A stretch of DNA of 37,508 nucleotides from Actinomycetota bacterium (GTDB taxonomy: Bacteria > Actinomycetota > CADDZG01 > WHSQ01). How positions within the stretch are numbered: the stretch's first letter is position 1; each line of letters begins with the position of its first letter. The stretch covers positions 1-37,508 of the forward strand of contig WHSV01000029.1 in NCBI GenBank assembly GCA_009379915.1. Reading direction: 5' to 3'. The notes beneath the pieces were generated by a model. The model saw nothing but the letters and a program-made list of their open reading frames with translations. It did not search any database and had not been told where the DNA came from. A program made the position numbers and the translations under genes. Shown here one piece after another: positions 15,931-24,225 of the stretch.

Positions 15931-16628
15931 GTGACCAACAGAGTCGTCGTGATAACAGGCGCGAATCGCGGAATCGGTTTGGAGCTCACTCGCCAGGTAG
16001 CGGCAGCCGGAGATACCGTGGCGCTTAGCTCGCGTGAGTCGGCGAAAGGTGAACAAGCGGCCGGGGTCCTCGCAGGGAAGGGCCTCGACGTTCTTCCGAG
16101 AAGACTGGACGTCACCCAGCAGGATTCCTGAGCGACTTGGCCGACGAGGTCTTGCATCGATTCGAACGCGTCGACGTCCTGGTCAACAGCGCCGCCATCC
16201 ACTACGACACATGGCAGCAAGCTAGTGAGGCCGACCTCGAGGTTGTTGGCGAGGCCCTCGACACGAATCTGCTCGGGGCGTGGCGAACTACGCTCGCGCT
16301 CCTGCCTCTGATACGCGCGAGCGAGCACGGTCGAATCGTCAACGTATCGAGTGGTGCGGGTTCGCTCACCGGTATGTCTGGTGGCATCCCCGCCTATCGC
16401 GCGTCCAAAGCAGCGCTCAACGCTTTGACGCTCATGCTTGCCGACGAGTTGCGGGGCGACGGAATCCTCGTCAACGCAGTCAGTCCCGGATGGGTCGCCA
16501 CGGACATGGGTGGCCGGGGTGGCAGGCCTGTGAGAGATGGCGCCGCCAGCGTCCGGTGGGCAATCGAACTTCCCGACGAGGGACCAACCGGAGGTTTCTT
16601 TCGCGACGGGAAACGAGTGCCTTGCTGA
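15931..16628 (+). pseudogene. Short-chain dehydrogenase/reductase with a frameshift
   Basis: Two abutting frames (to 16131 and from 16137) make one SDR of ~232 residues. The first half has the NAD(P) motif GANRGIG after VVVITG and ends LDVTQQDS. The second begins SDLADEVLHRFERVDVLVNSAA and holds the catalytic Ser (NVSSGAGSLTG), YRASK with Tyr and Lys, the PGWVATDMGG block and the ending GGFFRDGKRVPC. A one-base loss at 16128-16130 separates them; an extra C (CC to CCC) would restore D-S-L-S-D-L. GTG start with GAAGGAC nearby. It resembles carbonyl-reductase-like SDRs. All catalytic residues survive, so the lesion is recent or a sequencing error. Confidence 0.8.
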
Positions 16629-16813
16629 ACCGAGAATGGTTGACGTCTTGATGCCGTTCGTTTTGGCATCCCGTAACTCTGTCCATTCCAAAATCCAGGT
16701 GGTGCCGGCACTTCCGGCTGATTTCAGACGTCGAAAAGGCAAGACTCACATCCTCGATCTCTGGCCCGTTATTAGGTTGAGCACCCTCAAAAATCTGATG
16801 GAGAGGAGCATCA

Positions 16814-17302
16814 GTGATCGGTTACCGAGTGATGGTGATCGAGGACCAAATCGCAAAGGAGGTCAGGCGAACGGGCGAAGCTCCGGGGTGGGGTCATCCC
16901 GCTTTCACCGACGTCGCGACCAGTTACGGCCCCTGCCGGCTTTGCCTGCGGACGTTCGAGACGGGCACGGACAGGCGGATCCTGTTCACCTATGACCCCT
17001 TCGAGCAGCTCGAGCCCTTCCCTCTTCCCGGCCCCATCTACGTCCGCGAGAACTCGTGCGGTCGCCATCCCGAGCACCAACCGATGCCGGGCGAGTTGGA
17101 AGAGCTTCCCCTGACCTTCAACGGCTACGGGCGAGGGCGATTACTGCACGCGCAAGAGCGCACTACCGATCCCCTAGCGATCGAGACCACGATCCAACGA
17201 ATGCTCGGTCGCCCCGACGTCGACTACATCCACGTCAGGAATACCGAGGCGGGTTGCTACATCCTTCGAATCGAGCGGAAAGATGACGGGACGGCCTCTT
17301 AG
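16814..17302 (+). CDS. DUF1203 family protein
   Basis: A 162-aa protein matching DUF1203. It contains GPCRLCLRTFETGTDRRILFTYDPF with a CxxC pair, PGPIYVRENSC, and VDYIHVRNTEAGCYILRIER at the end. The family has no established function; its conserved cysteines could bind a metal. GTG start with GAGAGGAG seven bases upstream. Both neighbours are separated from it by non-coding DNA, so it is probably transcribed alone. Confidence 0.88.
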   Translation: MIGYRVMVIEDQIAKEVRRTGEAPGWGHPAFTDVATSYGPCRLCLRTFETGTDRRILFTYDPFEQLEPFPLPGPIYVRENSCGRHPEHQPMPGELEELPLTFNGYGRGRLLHAQERTTDPLAIETTIQRMLGRPDVDYIHVRNTEAGCYILRIERKDDGTAS

Positions 17303-17552
17303 TCGTTTCGTCTGCGTGCGGCGACTCCTGAGAGGTCGATGTCACGAGTACGACGGAGCCGCATCGTTGCCGGCGCGTGTGGACTCGTAACGGTCGCCCC
17401 GGTGGAGCGAGGGCACGTACTCGAGCTCGGCCTCCTCTTTATCGAGCGCCACGCCGGCGTTCCACGAGGCGCTCGGCATCAAGTCGCTCGAACGGCACGG
17501 TCCGGGCTCGCTTCTATGACCCCGAGGTCATGGTCCGAGGCACAAGAGGTGG

Positions 17553-18035
17553 CTACAGCTTCTTGTTCTTCGCGCTATCCCAACCGAACTTGACGGGGCT
17601 GCCCAACGTGCCGTCCGGCCTCACTACTCGGTACTCGACTCGGATCTGAGAGAACTTCAGGGCGGCCGAGTCAACCGGGGCCGTCTCGCTCTCAGTGCCA
17701 CCCGTCTGATAGGAGGTAACCAGGACGTCGGAGAGAGCGAACGTCAGGAACTCCACATTCCCGCCCCCGGCCCTGCGGGCGGTGAGTACGGCATTCTTTA
17801 TGTGTTTGCCGGAGGCGCACGCCTCCATCAGTTTCGGACTTGCCTTCGAGATCAAGGACGTGAAGTGAAAGTCCTGGAACTGCACCTTGCCGGAACCGGC
17901 TCCCGACCCAGTTCCAGGTTGGCCCACGGCCGACTCCCCCCACGACCAGGAGAGGATTTCGATCTCTTCTTTGTGCTTGGCATCCCGGCTCTCTCCGGGG
18001 ATGCCATCGATCCTGAGGAAGTAATCGACGGCCAC
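17553..18035 (-). CDS. hcp: Orphan Hcp family protein (type VI secretion tube-like)
   Basis: A 160-aa protein of the Hcp family. It shows AVDYFLRIDGIPGESRDAKHKEEIEILSWSWGES at the start, VQFQDFHFTSLISKASPKLMEACASGKH in the middle and FSQIRVEYRVVRPDG near the end. Hcp rings stack into the inner tube of type VI secretion systems. The GTG start at 18035 is set by AAGGAGGAG; a longer frame to 18086 has no ribosome site. No sheath, VgrG, ClpV or membrane-complex gene is in the window, and classical T6SS is not expected in this phylum. Isolated Hcp-like proteins are known in Actinomycetota and their role is unclear. It is divergent from the aconitase gene. Confidence 0.87.
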   Translation of the reverse strand: MAVDYFLRIDGIPGESRDAKHKEEIEILSWSWGESAVGQPGTGSGAGSGKVQFQDFHFTSLISKASPKLMEACASGKHIKNAVLTARRAGGGNVEFLTFALSDVLVTSYQTGGTESETAPVDSAALKFSQIRVEYRVVRPDGTLGSPVKFGWDSAKNKKL

Positions 18036-18148
18036 CGCTTTCTCCTCCTTGTCGGGCAGGTCGAATCCTGCTTCGACCCCGACCACAAGTCAAGAACGCA
18101 CACTGGTGACCGGATCCGTGCCCGCGAGGGCCCAGGCGGTTTCGATGC

Positions 18149-18154
18149 TATAAG
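18149..18154 (+). promoter_or_regulatory. Extended -10 promoter of a likely leaderless aconitase mRNA
   Basis: TGC-TATAAG reads as an extended -10 element. Transcription would start 7-10 bases downstream, at or next to the aconitase ATG at 18164. No Shine-Dalgarno sequence precedes that ATG. Together these suggest a leaderless transcript, which is common in actinobacteria. Confidence 0.5.
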
Positions 18155-18163
18155 TGGCTTCTA

Positions 18164-20131
18164 ATGGGACTCAACGTTGCTCAGAAGTTGATCGAGTCGC
18201 ACCTCGTGAGCGGGAACATGTCCACCGGTGAGGAGATCGGCATCAAGATCGACCAAACGCTCACCCAGGATGCAACCGGAACGATGGTCATGCTCGAGCT
18301 CGAGGCGATGAACCTCGACCGGGTCAGAACCGAGCTGTCGGCGCAGTATGTCGACCACAATCTTCTCCAGACGGACGAGCGCAACGCCGACGATCACCTC
18401 TTTCTCTTGAGCGCCTGTCAACGCTTTGGCATCTGGTACTCGAAAGCCGGTAACGGAGTCAGCCATCCGGTACACATGCAACGCTTCGGCGTTCCCGGCA
18501 AGACGCTCGCCGGATCCGACAGCCACACACCGGCAGCGGGTTCATTGGGAATGCTGGCGATCGGTGTGGGGGGACTCGAGGTCGCGATGGCGATGGCGGG
18601 AGAGCAGCTCTACCTGTCGATGCCGGAGATCTGGGGAGTCAAGCTCGTCGGAGCTCTGCCGCGCTGGGTGAGCGCCAAGGACGTCATCCTCGAGATGCTC
18701 CGGCGCCATGACGTCAAAGGTGGTCGCGGTCGAATCATCGAGTACCACGGTCCGGGCTTGAACGGCCTCAGCGCAATGGATCGTCATGTCATCGCAAACA
18801 TGGGGGCCGAGCTCGGAGCGACTACGACCGTGTTCCCCGCCGACGACGAGGTTAAGCGGTTCCTCGAGTCCGAGGGCCGGGGCGACGACTTCGCGGAAGT
18901 AACCGCGGACGCCGACGCGTCCTACGACATCGACGAGGAACTGGACCTCTCGACGCTGCAGCCACTGATCGCAAGGCCGTCGAGCCCCGGCAATGTCGTG
19001 CCGGTGTCGGACGTTGCGGACGAGGAGATCTACCAGGTCGTGATCGGTTCGTCCGCGAATCCGGGGCTTCGGGACTTCGGCATTGCGGCCGAGATTGTCG
19101 CCGGTCGCCAGACGCATCCGCGCGTCTCGTTCGACATCAACCCGACGTCGCGCCAGACGCTGACCAACATGGTGAACCTGGGCTTCCTCGCAAAGCTCGT
19201 GCAAGCCGGCGCACGCATACATCAGAGCGGCTGCATGGGCTGCATCGGGATGGGACAGGCCCCCGCGACCGGCCAGAACAGTCTTCGCACCGTCCCGCGT
19301 AACTTCCCCGGCCGTTCCGGCACCAAGGAAGACTCTGTTTTTCTGTGTTCGCCGGAAACGGCGGCCGCGAGCGCGCTAACCGGGACCATCACGGACCCGC
19401 GCCAACTCGAAGAGCTCTTCGACATGAGCTACCCGTCGCTTGATCTCGGTGTGAAACCGCAACCGACCAACACCGAGATGCTCGTGCCGCCTCCCGAGGA
19501 CGGCCGCGCTGTCGAGCTGGTCAAGGGACCCAACATCTCGAGCTTGCCCGACTTCGATGAGGTCCCCGACGACCTCGAACTCCAGGTTCTGCTGAAAGTC
19601 GGAGACAACGTATCGACCGATGAGATCATGCCCGCGGGCCAGCGAGTGTTGCCCTACCGAAGCAACATCCCGAAGATCTCAGAGTTCGTCTACTACCAGA
19701 TAGACGGGGACTATCCGGCTAAGGCGATCGAGCTCCGAGATTCCGGCGATGGTCACATGGTCGTGGGAGGGAGCAACTACGGTCAGGGTTCGAGTCGGGA
19801 GCACGCGGCGATCGCGCCTCGGTATCTCGGGCTGCGGGTAGTTCTCGCCAAGAGTTTCGCCCGTATCCACTGGCAGAATCTCGCCAACTTTGGAATCGTC
19901 GCGCTCGAGTTCGACGACGAATCCGACTACGACGCGATCGAGCAAGGTGACGTCATGCGGTTCTCAGGACTACAAGAGGCGCTTACCTCGGCCGATCGCA
20001 CTCTCGTAGGCGAGAACACGACCAAGGACCAGCGCCATCGGCTCAGGCACTCGCTGTCGAAACGGCAGGTCGACGTGCTGCTGGCCGGGGGGCTCATCCC
20101 CGTCTTCAGACAGAGACTGAGCTCCCCCTAA
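18164..20131 (+). CDS. Aconitate hydratase
   Basis: A 655-aa aconitase of the shorter, mitochondrial-like type, interconverting citrate and isocitrate in the TCA cycle. The N-terminal domains carry FGVPGKTLAGSDSHTPAAGSLGMLAIGVGG. The iron-sulfur site shows C357 and C360 in SGCMGCIGMG, but the usual third ligand position in the GSCTN-type motif reads GSSANPG with Ser297. The swivel domain follows (VGDNVSTDEIMPAG, then GGSNYGQGSSREHAA and AKSFARIHWQNLANFG). ATG start with no ribosome site but a TATAAG box eight to nine bases upstream, suggesting a leaderless message. A homoaconitase-like or other hydro-lyase role is possible, though the full length and motifs favour aconitase. Confidence 0.93.
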   Translation: MGLNVAQKLIESHLVSGNMSTGEEIGIKIDQTLTQDATGTMVMLELEAMNLDRVRTELSAQYVDHNLLQTDERNADDHLFLLSACQRFGIWYSKAGNGVSHPVHMQRFGVPGKTLAGSDSHTPAAGSLGMLAIGVGGLEVAMAMAGEQLYLSMPEIWGVKLVGALPRWVSAKDVILEMLRRHDVKGGRGRIIEYHGPGLNGLSAMDRHVIANMGAELGATTTVFPADDEVKRFLESEGRGDDFAEVTADADASYDIDEELDLSTLQPLIARPSSPGNVVPVSDVADEEIYQVVIGSSANPGLRDFGIAAEIVAGRQTHPRVSFDINPTSRQTLTNMVNLGFLAKLVQAGARIHQSGCMGCIGMGQAPATGQNSLRTVPRNFPGRSGTKEDSVFLCSPETAAASALTGTITDPRQLEELFDMSYPSLDLGVKPQPTNTEMLVPPPEDGRAVELVKGPNISSLPDFDEVPDDLELQVLLKVGDNVSTDEIMPAGQRVLPYRSNIPKISEFVYYQIDGDYPAKAIELRDSGDGHMVVGGSNYGQGSSREHAAIAPRYLGLRVVLAKSFARIHWQNLANFGIVALEFDDESDYDAIEQGDVMRFSGLQEALTSADRTLVGENTTKDQRHRLRHSLSKRQVDVLLAGGLIPVFRQRLSSP

Positions 20132-20214
20132 TACCGGGCCAATCAGCGCCCCGGCGAAAGACTGCTGACTGGGCTGCAACCTTCCCTGTCTCGTTGAGTG
20201 TCATAGGGAGTGAG

Positions 20215-20715
20215 ATGCGAATTCGAGACCGTGATTCGGAGTTCAAGGACTTCTACAGACACGAGGCGCCCCGGTTGAGGCGGCTTGCGGTAATGCTCAC
20301 GGGTGATTCCGAGCGAGCTTCCGACTTGGCGCAGGACACTCTGATCAAGATGTACACCGGTTGGAACCGGATCAGGAACGACGATCCAGCTCCATACGCA
20401 AGGCGTGTGCTCGTCAACCTCTGTCGCAGCGCGTACCGCCGAAGAATGCTCGAATTGAGAAAGGCGCCGGCGCCTCCCACCGATGTCGTCGACAAGGAGG
20501 GCCGGGTCGAGGAGGCCCTCCGCGTGGCCGCCGCCCTTTCGGCTCTCTCGACGATCCAGCGCGCGGTCGTCCTCTTGCGCTTCTACGAGGACATGACTCA
20601 GCCGGAGATCGCCCAGGTGCTCGACCGCCCACTCAACACCGTGAAGTCCGACCTGAGGAGGGCGCTGGAGAAACTGCGACCGATGCTCGACGACGACATC
20701 AGGGAGTCCAGATGA
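20215..20715 (+). CDS. ECF-like RNA polymerase sigma factor (SigE family)
   Basis: A 166-aa sigma factor with region 2 (FKDFYRHEAPRLRRLAVMLTGDSERASDLAQDTLIKMYTGWNRI) and region 4 (LSTIQRAVVLLRFYEDMTQPEIAQVLDRPLNTVKSDLRRALEKLRPML). It matches the SigE-like family of actinobacterial extracytoplasmic-function factors that lack regions 1 and 3. The start at 20215 is favoured by GGGAGTGAG upstream; a TTG at 20194 lengthens the frame by seven residues. Its stop overlaps the next start (ATGA), so it is translationally coupled to a membrane protein that probably acts as its regulator. Confidence 0.92.
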   Translation: MRIRDRDSEFKDFYRHEAPRLRRLAVMLTGDSERASDLAQDTLIKMYTGWNRIRNDDPAPYARRVLVNLCRSAYRRRMLELRKAPAPPTDVVDKEGRVEEALRVAAALSALSTIQRAVVLLRFYEDMTQPEIAQVLDRPLNTVKSDLRRALEKLRPMLDDDIRESR

Positions 20716-21734
20716 ACACCGAAGACCGGCTGAGAGAACTCACGCTAGCGGCACGAGCGGAGTCGACCGCCACAGAGGCCGAGTGGAACAACTTCAGCCG
20801 GCGCGCCCACAGATCTTTGATCGTGCGCCGGGCCGCGGCCGTCACCGGAGCGCTGGTGCTCATAGGGGTCGCTGCCCTCTCGGCCGGCGCGCTCACATCC
20901 GATCGTGCGAACGATCGCCTCCTACAACCCGTTTCTACGCCGAACGAGTCCCCGGAGGCGAACCAACCCGCAACCGTTCGGGTCCCGGTCTCCGAGTTCG
21001 AACTCTGGTTCGTGCAGGACGGTCGCTTGTCGTGGGGGTCGACCGTCATGGGCGGGGAGCTCCCTGCCGAGCTCGCCACCGATGACCCGGTTACGCGGAA
21101 CGCGGCTTTCTGGCTACGGATCCTCCTCGGCGGGCCCACTGGCCCCGACCAGGAGGTGGGGGCGACGTCCGCAATCCCCGCTGGAACGGAGCTCCTCGGC
21201 GTGTCGCGCGAGGGCTCGGTGATGGCGGTGGACGTGAGCTCACGTTTCGAGTCCGGCGGCGGAGGCCCGGCGATGCAGCTACGAGTCGCTCAGATCGTCT
21301 ATACCGCCACACAGTTCGAAGGCATTGAAGCTGTGCGGATCCTCGTCGACGGCGAGCGGGCGAACTCGATGAGTGACAACGGGGTGGATTCTTCCGAGCC
21401 GTTGACCCGGCGGGACTTCCAGGACGTGGCTCCGTTCATCGTGGTGGAGTCGCCGAAACCTGGAGGCGAGGTGACGAGTCCCGTCACCGTCACCGGTTTC
21501 GCCAACGTCTTCGAGGCAAACGTGAACATCGTGATCCGAGACGAGAACGGCGACGTCCTAGGGGAGACCTTTGCCACCGCGACCTGTGGCAACGGTTGCT
21601 GGGGCGACTTCTCGGAAGCGGTCGCCTTCGAGGTCGACGAACGGCAGAGGGGGCGAATCGAAGTGTTGACCTACTCCGCCGAGGACGGTTCCGAGCAGAA
21701 CGTCGTGTCGATTCCGGTCATCCTCGTTCCCTGA
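20712..21734 (+). CDS. Membrane protein with GerMN and Gmad2 domains, possible anti-sigma partner
   Basis: A 340-aa protein. Residues 1-37 are cytoplasmic (MNTEDRLRELTLAARAE…), 38-61 are a membrane helix, then comes a Pro/Ser-rich linker. A GerMN domain occupies ~95-215 (LSWGSTVMG … AFWLRILLGGP … MAVDVSSRFESGGG). A Gmad2 immunoglobulin-like domain occupies ~235-340 (VESPKPGGEVTSPVTVTGFANVFEANVNIVIRD…). The start overlaps the sigma gene stop by ATGA. This arrangement with a SigE-like factor is recurrent in actinobacteria, so a sensor or anti-sigma role is plausible, but no zinc anti-sigma motif is visible. The domains are presumed extracytoplasmic and may bind cell-wall material. Confidence 0.88.
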   Translation: MNTEDRLRELTLAARAESTATEAEWNNFSRRAHRSLIVRRAAAVTGALVLIGVAALSAGALTSDRANDRLLQPVSTPNESPEANQPATVRVPVSEFELWFVQDGRLSWGSTVMGGELPAELATDDPVTRNAAFWLRILLGGPTGPDQEVGATSAIPAGTELLGVSREGSVMAVDVSSRFESGGGGPAMQLRVAQIVYTATQFEGIEAVRILVDGERANSMSDNGVDSSEPLTRRDFQDVAPFIVVESPKPGGEVTSPVTVTGFANVFEANVNIVIRDENGDVLGETFATATCGNGCWGDFSEAVAFEVDERQRGRIEVLTYSAEDGSEQNVVSIPVILVP

Positions 21735-21758
21735 ACGCGACCCGTCACCAGGTTCAGG
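21730..21758. terminator. Inverted repeat between convergent genes
   Basis: CCTGAAC and GTTCAGG form a 7-bp stem with a 15-base loop across the convergent stops of the GerMN gene and the small zinc-ribbon gene. There is no T tract. A shared terminator is inferred from location. Confidence 0.35.
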
Positions 21759-22002
21759 CGATCGGAAGGGCCCTCGGTAACTCCTCGGGTGAGTTCAGCC
21801 TGATTACGATCGCGGCTCGTTTGCGGAACCCGGGAACACCTCGGAAGCCGTCGTGTCGCTTCATCTCGCTGCCCAGACATGACGGACACAGCTCCAGCCG
21901 GTACCGCACCTTGTCGACCTGGTAGAGGACCTCCTTGGACGCTTGATCCGGGACGGGGCGACTGCAAACGTCGCAGAGGATGAGCGTGCTGTGTCCCTGC
22001 AT
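21754..22002 (-). CDS. Small zinc-ribbon-like protein
   Basis: An 82-aa protein with two CxxC pairs, C10/C13 in LCDVCSRPVPD and C39/C42 in LCPSCLGS, 26 residues apart, which suggests a bound zinc. Between them is a short beta-rich stretch (KEVLYQVDKVRYRLEL). The second half is basic (EMKRHDGFRGVPGFRKRAAIVIRL). No family is recognised with confidence. ATG start with GGAGG eight bases upstream. It is convergent with the GerMN gene. A nucleic-acid-binding role is a guess. Confidence 0.7.
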   Translation of the reverse strand: MQGHSTLILCDVCSRPVPDQASKEVLYQVDKVRYRLELCPSCLGSEMKRHDGFRGVPGFRKRAAIVIRLNSPEELPRALPIA

Positions 22003-22110
22003 GGCAAAGCCTCCATGGTCGGCCGATCCCGAAATGCTACCGCCCCCTCACCGCTACGCCGCTGCTTACGACCTTATCTGGTCATATTCGGACGCTCTTC
22101 CACCGACCGG

Positions 22111-22415
22111 CTACACCTCGCGCAATCCGCGCACTGCGACGAACGAACATGCGACCATCAGGGAGAACAAGACGGCGATGCCTGAACCATGCCAGTTTCC
22201 CACCATCCGCTCTGCAGCGCCTCAACCGCGTATGACATCGGGAGAGCGTTTGCGACGAAAACAACGCCGGCGGGCAGTATCGGCTCGGGTGGACCTCCGC
22301 CCGAGATGAAGAACATCCAAAGAACAGCAGCAGTCCGATCGACTGAGCGGCACGAGCGCTTGGAAGAAGGGTTGCCAGAGCAACGCCTAGGGCGCAAAAC
22401 GTAACGAGGGCCTCA
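22111..22415 (-). pseudogene. Relic of an ABC-2 type transporter permease
   Basis: Three consecutive frames on the minus strand read as the last ~95 residues of an ABC-2 permease. They are TFCALGVALATLLPSARAA with QSIGLLL, then MFFISGGGPPEPILP with VANALPMSYAVEALQSGWW, then GIAVLFSLMVACSFVAVRGL ending in a TAG stop. The two junctions (about 22320-22325 and 22183-22190) are each a net loss of one base. The N-terminal part and the ATPase gene are absent. It lies directly after the response regulator gene, the usual place for the export operon such a two-component system controls. It cannot make a working permease. Confidence 0.7.
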
Positions 22416-22434
22416 TCGTCGGAATCGACGACTC

Positions 22435-23097
22435 TCAGCCAGAGCCGGGTTTGATCAGACCCGTCTCGTAGGCGAACACGACTGCGTGCATCCTGCTCAC
22501 CAAGTTGAGCTTCGTAAGAATTCGAGAGACGTGCGTCTTTGCAGTGAGCTCGGAGATGACCAGCCGTTCTGCGATCTGGGCGTTCGACAACCCCCTCGCC
22601 ATCAGGGTAAGCACTTCGAGCTCACGCTCCGTCAGAGCCTTCAAGGATTCGGGTGTGGGTCGCTCGTCCGGCCGAGCCGCAACGAGATTCCGGACCAGTC
22701 GACGGGCCGTGCCGGGCGAGATAACGGTCCCTCCATCGGCGGTGTGATGAACCGCGCGCAAGAGCTCGACCGGAGGAGTGTCCTTCACGAGGAAACCTGA
22801 GGCCCCCGCGCCGAACGCTTCGTAGACATAGTCGTCCGTGTCGAAGGTCGTGAGGATCACAACCTCCGGCGGGTAGGCGAGATCCCGAAGCGCACTCGTT
22901 GCCTTGATCCCATCCATCACAGGCATCCGGATGTCCATCAACACGACGTCGACCTCGGTCCTGCTCGCAAGCTCAACCGCCACAGAACCGTCCGCGGCCT
23001 CGCCCGCAACCTCGATGTCGGGATCCGATCCCAAAAGGGCTACGAAACCGGCTCTGACGAGCTCTTGATCATCGACGACCAATACCCGAACGCTCAT
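22435..23097 (-). CDS. NarL/LuxR-family response regulator
   Basis: A 220-aa regulator. The receiver domain has the acidic pair DD (9-10), phospho-acceptor D55 in VVLMDIRMP, and a TT/K pattern (ILTTFDTDDYVYEAFGAGASGFLVKDTPP). A LuxR-type helix-turn-helix follows at ~150-215 (LTERELEVLTLMARGLSNAQIAERLVISELTAKTHVSRILTKL). It would be phosphorylated by the adjacent histidine kinase, whose ancestral stop overlapped this start as ATGA. The downstream ABC-2 permease relic suggests it once controlled a transporter. The frame is intact although its kinase is broken. Confidence 0.93.
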   Translation of the reverse strand: MSVRVLVVDDQELVRAGFVALLGSDPDIEVAGEAADGSVAVELASRTEVDVVLMDIRMPVMDGIKATSALRDLAYPPEVVILTTFDTDDYVYEAFGAGASGFLVKDTPPVELLRAVHHTADGGTVISPGTARRLVRNLVAARPDERPTPESLKALTERELEVLTLMARGLSNAQIAERLVISELTAKTHVSRILTKLNLVSRMHAVVFAYETGLIKPGSG

Positions 23098-24225
23098 AGA
23101 GCGTCCACCGGAAGGGTTCGACCACGCGAAAACCGTCGTTGCAGGGACCTGCTTCCACCGAGCCCCCGTACAGCTCCACGCGTTCGCGCATTCCCTTCAG
23201 CCCCTGGCCCCCGTCGTTCGGCGCGGGATCGGGCGACCCACCCGAGTCCACGATCTCGATCACAATGTCATCGGGCCCATAGCGAAGGGTCAGACTGGCT
23301 TTGGCCCCCGGCGCGTGCTTGACGCTGTTGGTCAGCGCCTCTTGAGCGATCCGGTAGGCCGTGAGCTCGAGACCTGCGGGAAGGGGCCGTGCAACGCCCT
23401 CGATGGTCACCTGAACCGGCGTCCCCGCCGACTCAACGTTGGCCACGAGGAGATCGATTGAGTTCAGTGTTGGCTGGGGCTGAGTAGGGAACTCGTCGGA
23501 GCGCAGGGCACCAAACATGCGACGCATGTCGTCGAGCGCACTGCGCCCCGTCTTCTCGATTGAGCGCAAGGCAGCCTCCGCCTTCTCGGGCGAACGCTCG
23601 ATCAAGTGTGCCCCGACACCGGCCTGGACGGTAATGACGCTCATGGCGTGAGCCACGATGTCTGGAGGTCACGCGCGATCCTGGTGCGCTCCTCGCTGAC
23701 CGCCCGCCGAGCCAACTCCTCCCTCGCTTCCTGAAGCGCTACGGTCGTCTCGGTGAGTGCTCGAGTGTGATCCCTCCGCGATCCCAGCGCAACGCCGAGC
23801 GCCCACACCACCGCAAAGACAATGGCGATGTAGCCGATCTCCGGGAAGTCGACGTCCCAGATTCCCAGAAGGGCGGCACACATCATCTCGATCGGCGCAA
23901 TTAGCGCAATTGCGCGCCACCACAGCGGTCTCGGTGCCGCTTCCGTCGCAGCGAGAGCAGCCAGGGTGGGAAGGGACTGCATTATGTGTGTCGGATAGTC
24001 GAACATGGCCCAGGTTGGATAGGCGACGCTCAACGCAAGGGCGACGGCCAGGGGATTGTGCCGCAAACCGAGCACAGGGACGGTGTTGGCGCCGAGCATC
24101 AGCCATCCGAATGCATCGAGAGAGCGAGCTTCGTCGTTCGAAGCCAGCGTCGAAACGATGAAGATCGCACCCAGGCCCACGGTGAGTCCAACGTCGAGCG
24201 CGGTCGGTCGAATGCGGAGCCACAT
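23094..24225 (-). pseudogene. Sensor histidine kinase (HisKA_3) with two frameshifts
   Basis: The gene would encode ~377 residues: about five membrane helices, a short coiled coil (TTVALQEAREELARRAVSEE), the HisKA_3 dimerisation/phospho-acceptor segment and a HATPase domain (AYRIAQEALTNSVKHA, VDSGGSPD, GQGLKGMRERVELYGG). The first break falls between 23662 and 23663. The frame reads RIARDL-CA then shifts; adding one base gives RIARDLHDIVAHAMSV, so the missing base belongs to the codon of the phospho-acceptor histidine. The second break, at 23118-23119, removes one base; restoring it gives FRVV-x-TLPVDAL and a stop overlapping the regulator start. As given, the protein is split and dead. Confidence 0.8.

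Noticed and set aside
17339-17593. 84-codon plus-strand frame between the DUF1203 and hcp genes
   Set aside because: Overlaps the hcp 3' end, has a low-complexity Arg/Ser-rich product and matches no family. Another frame ending …GIKSLERHGPGSLL was also considered but has no start.
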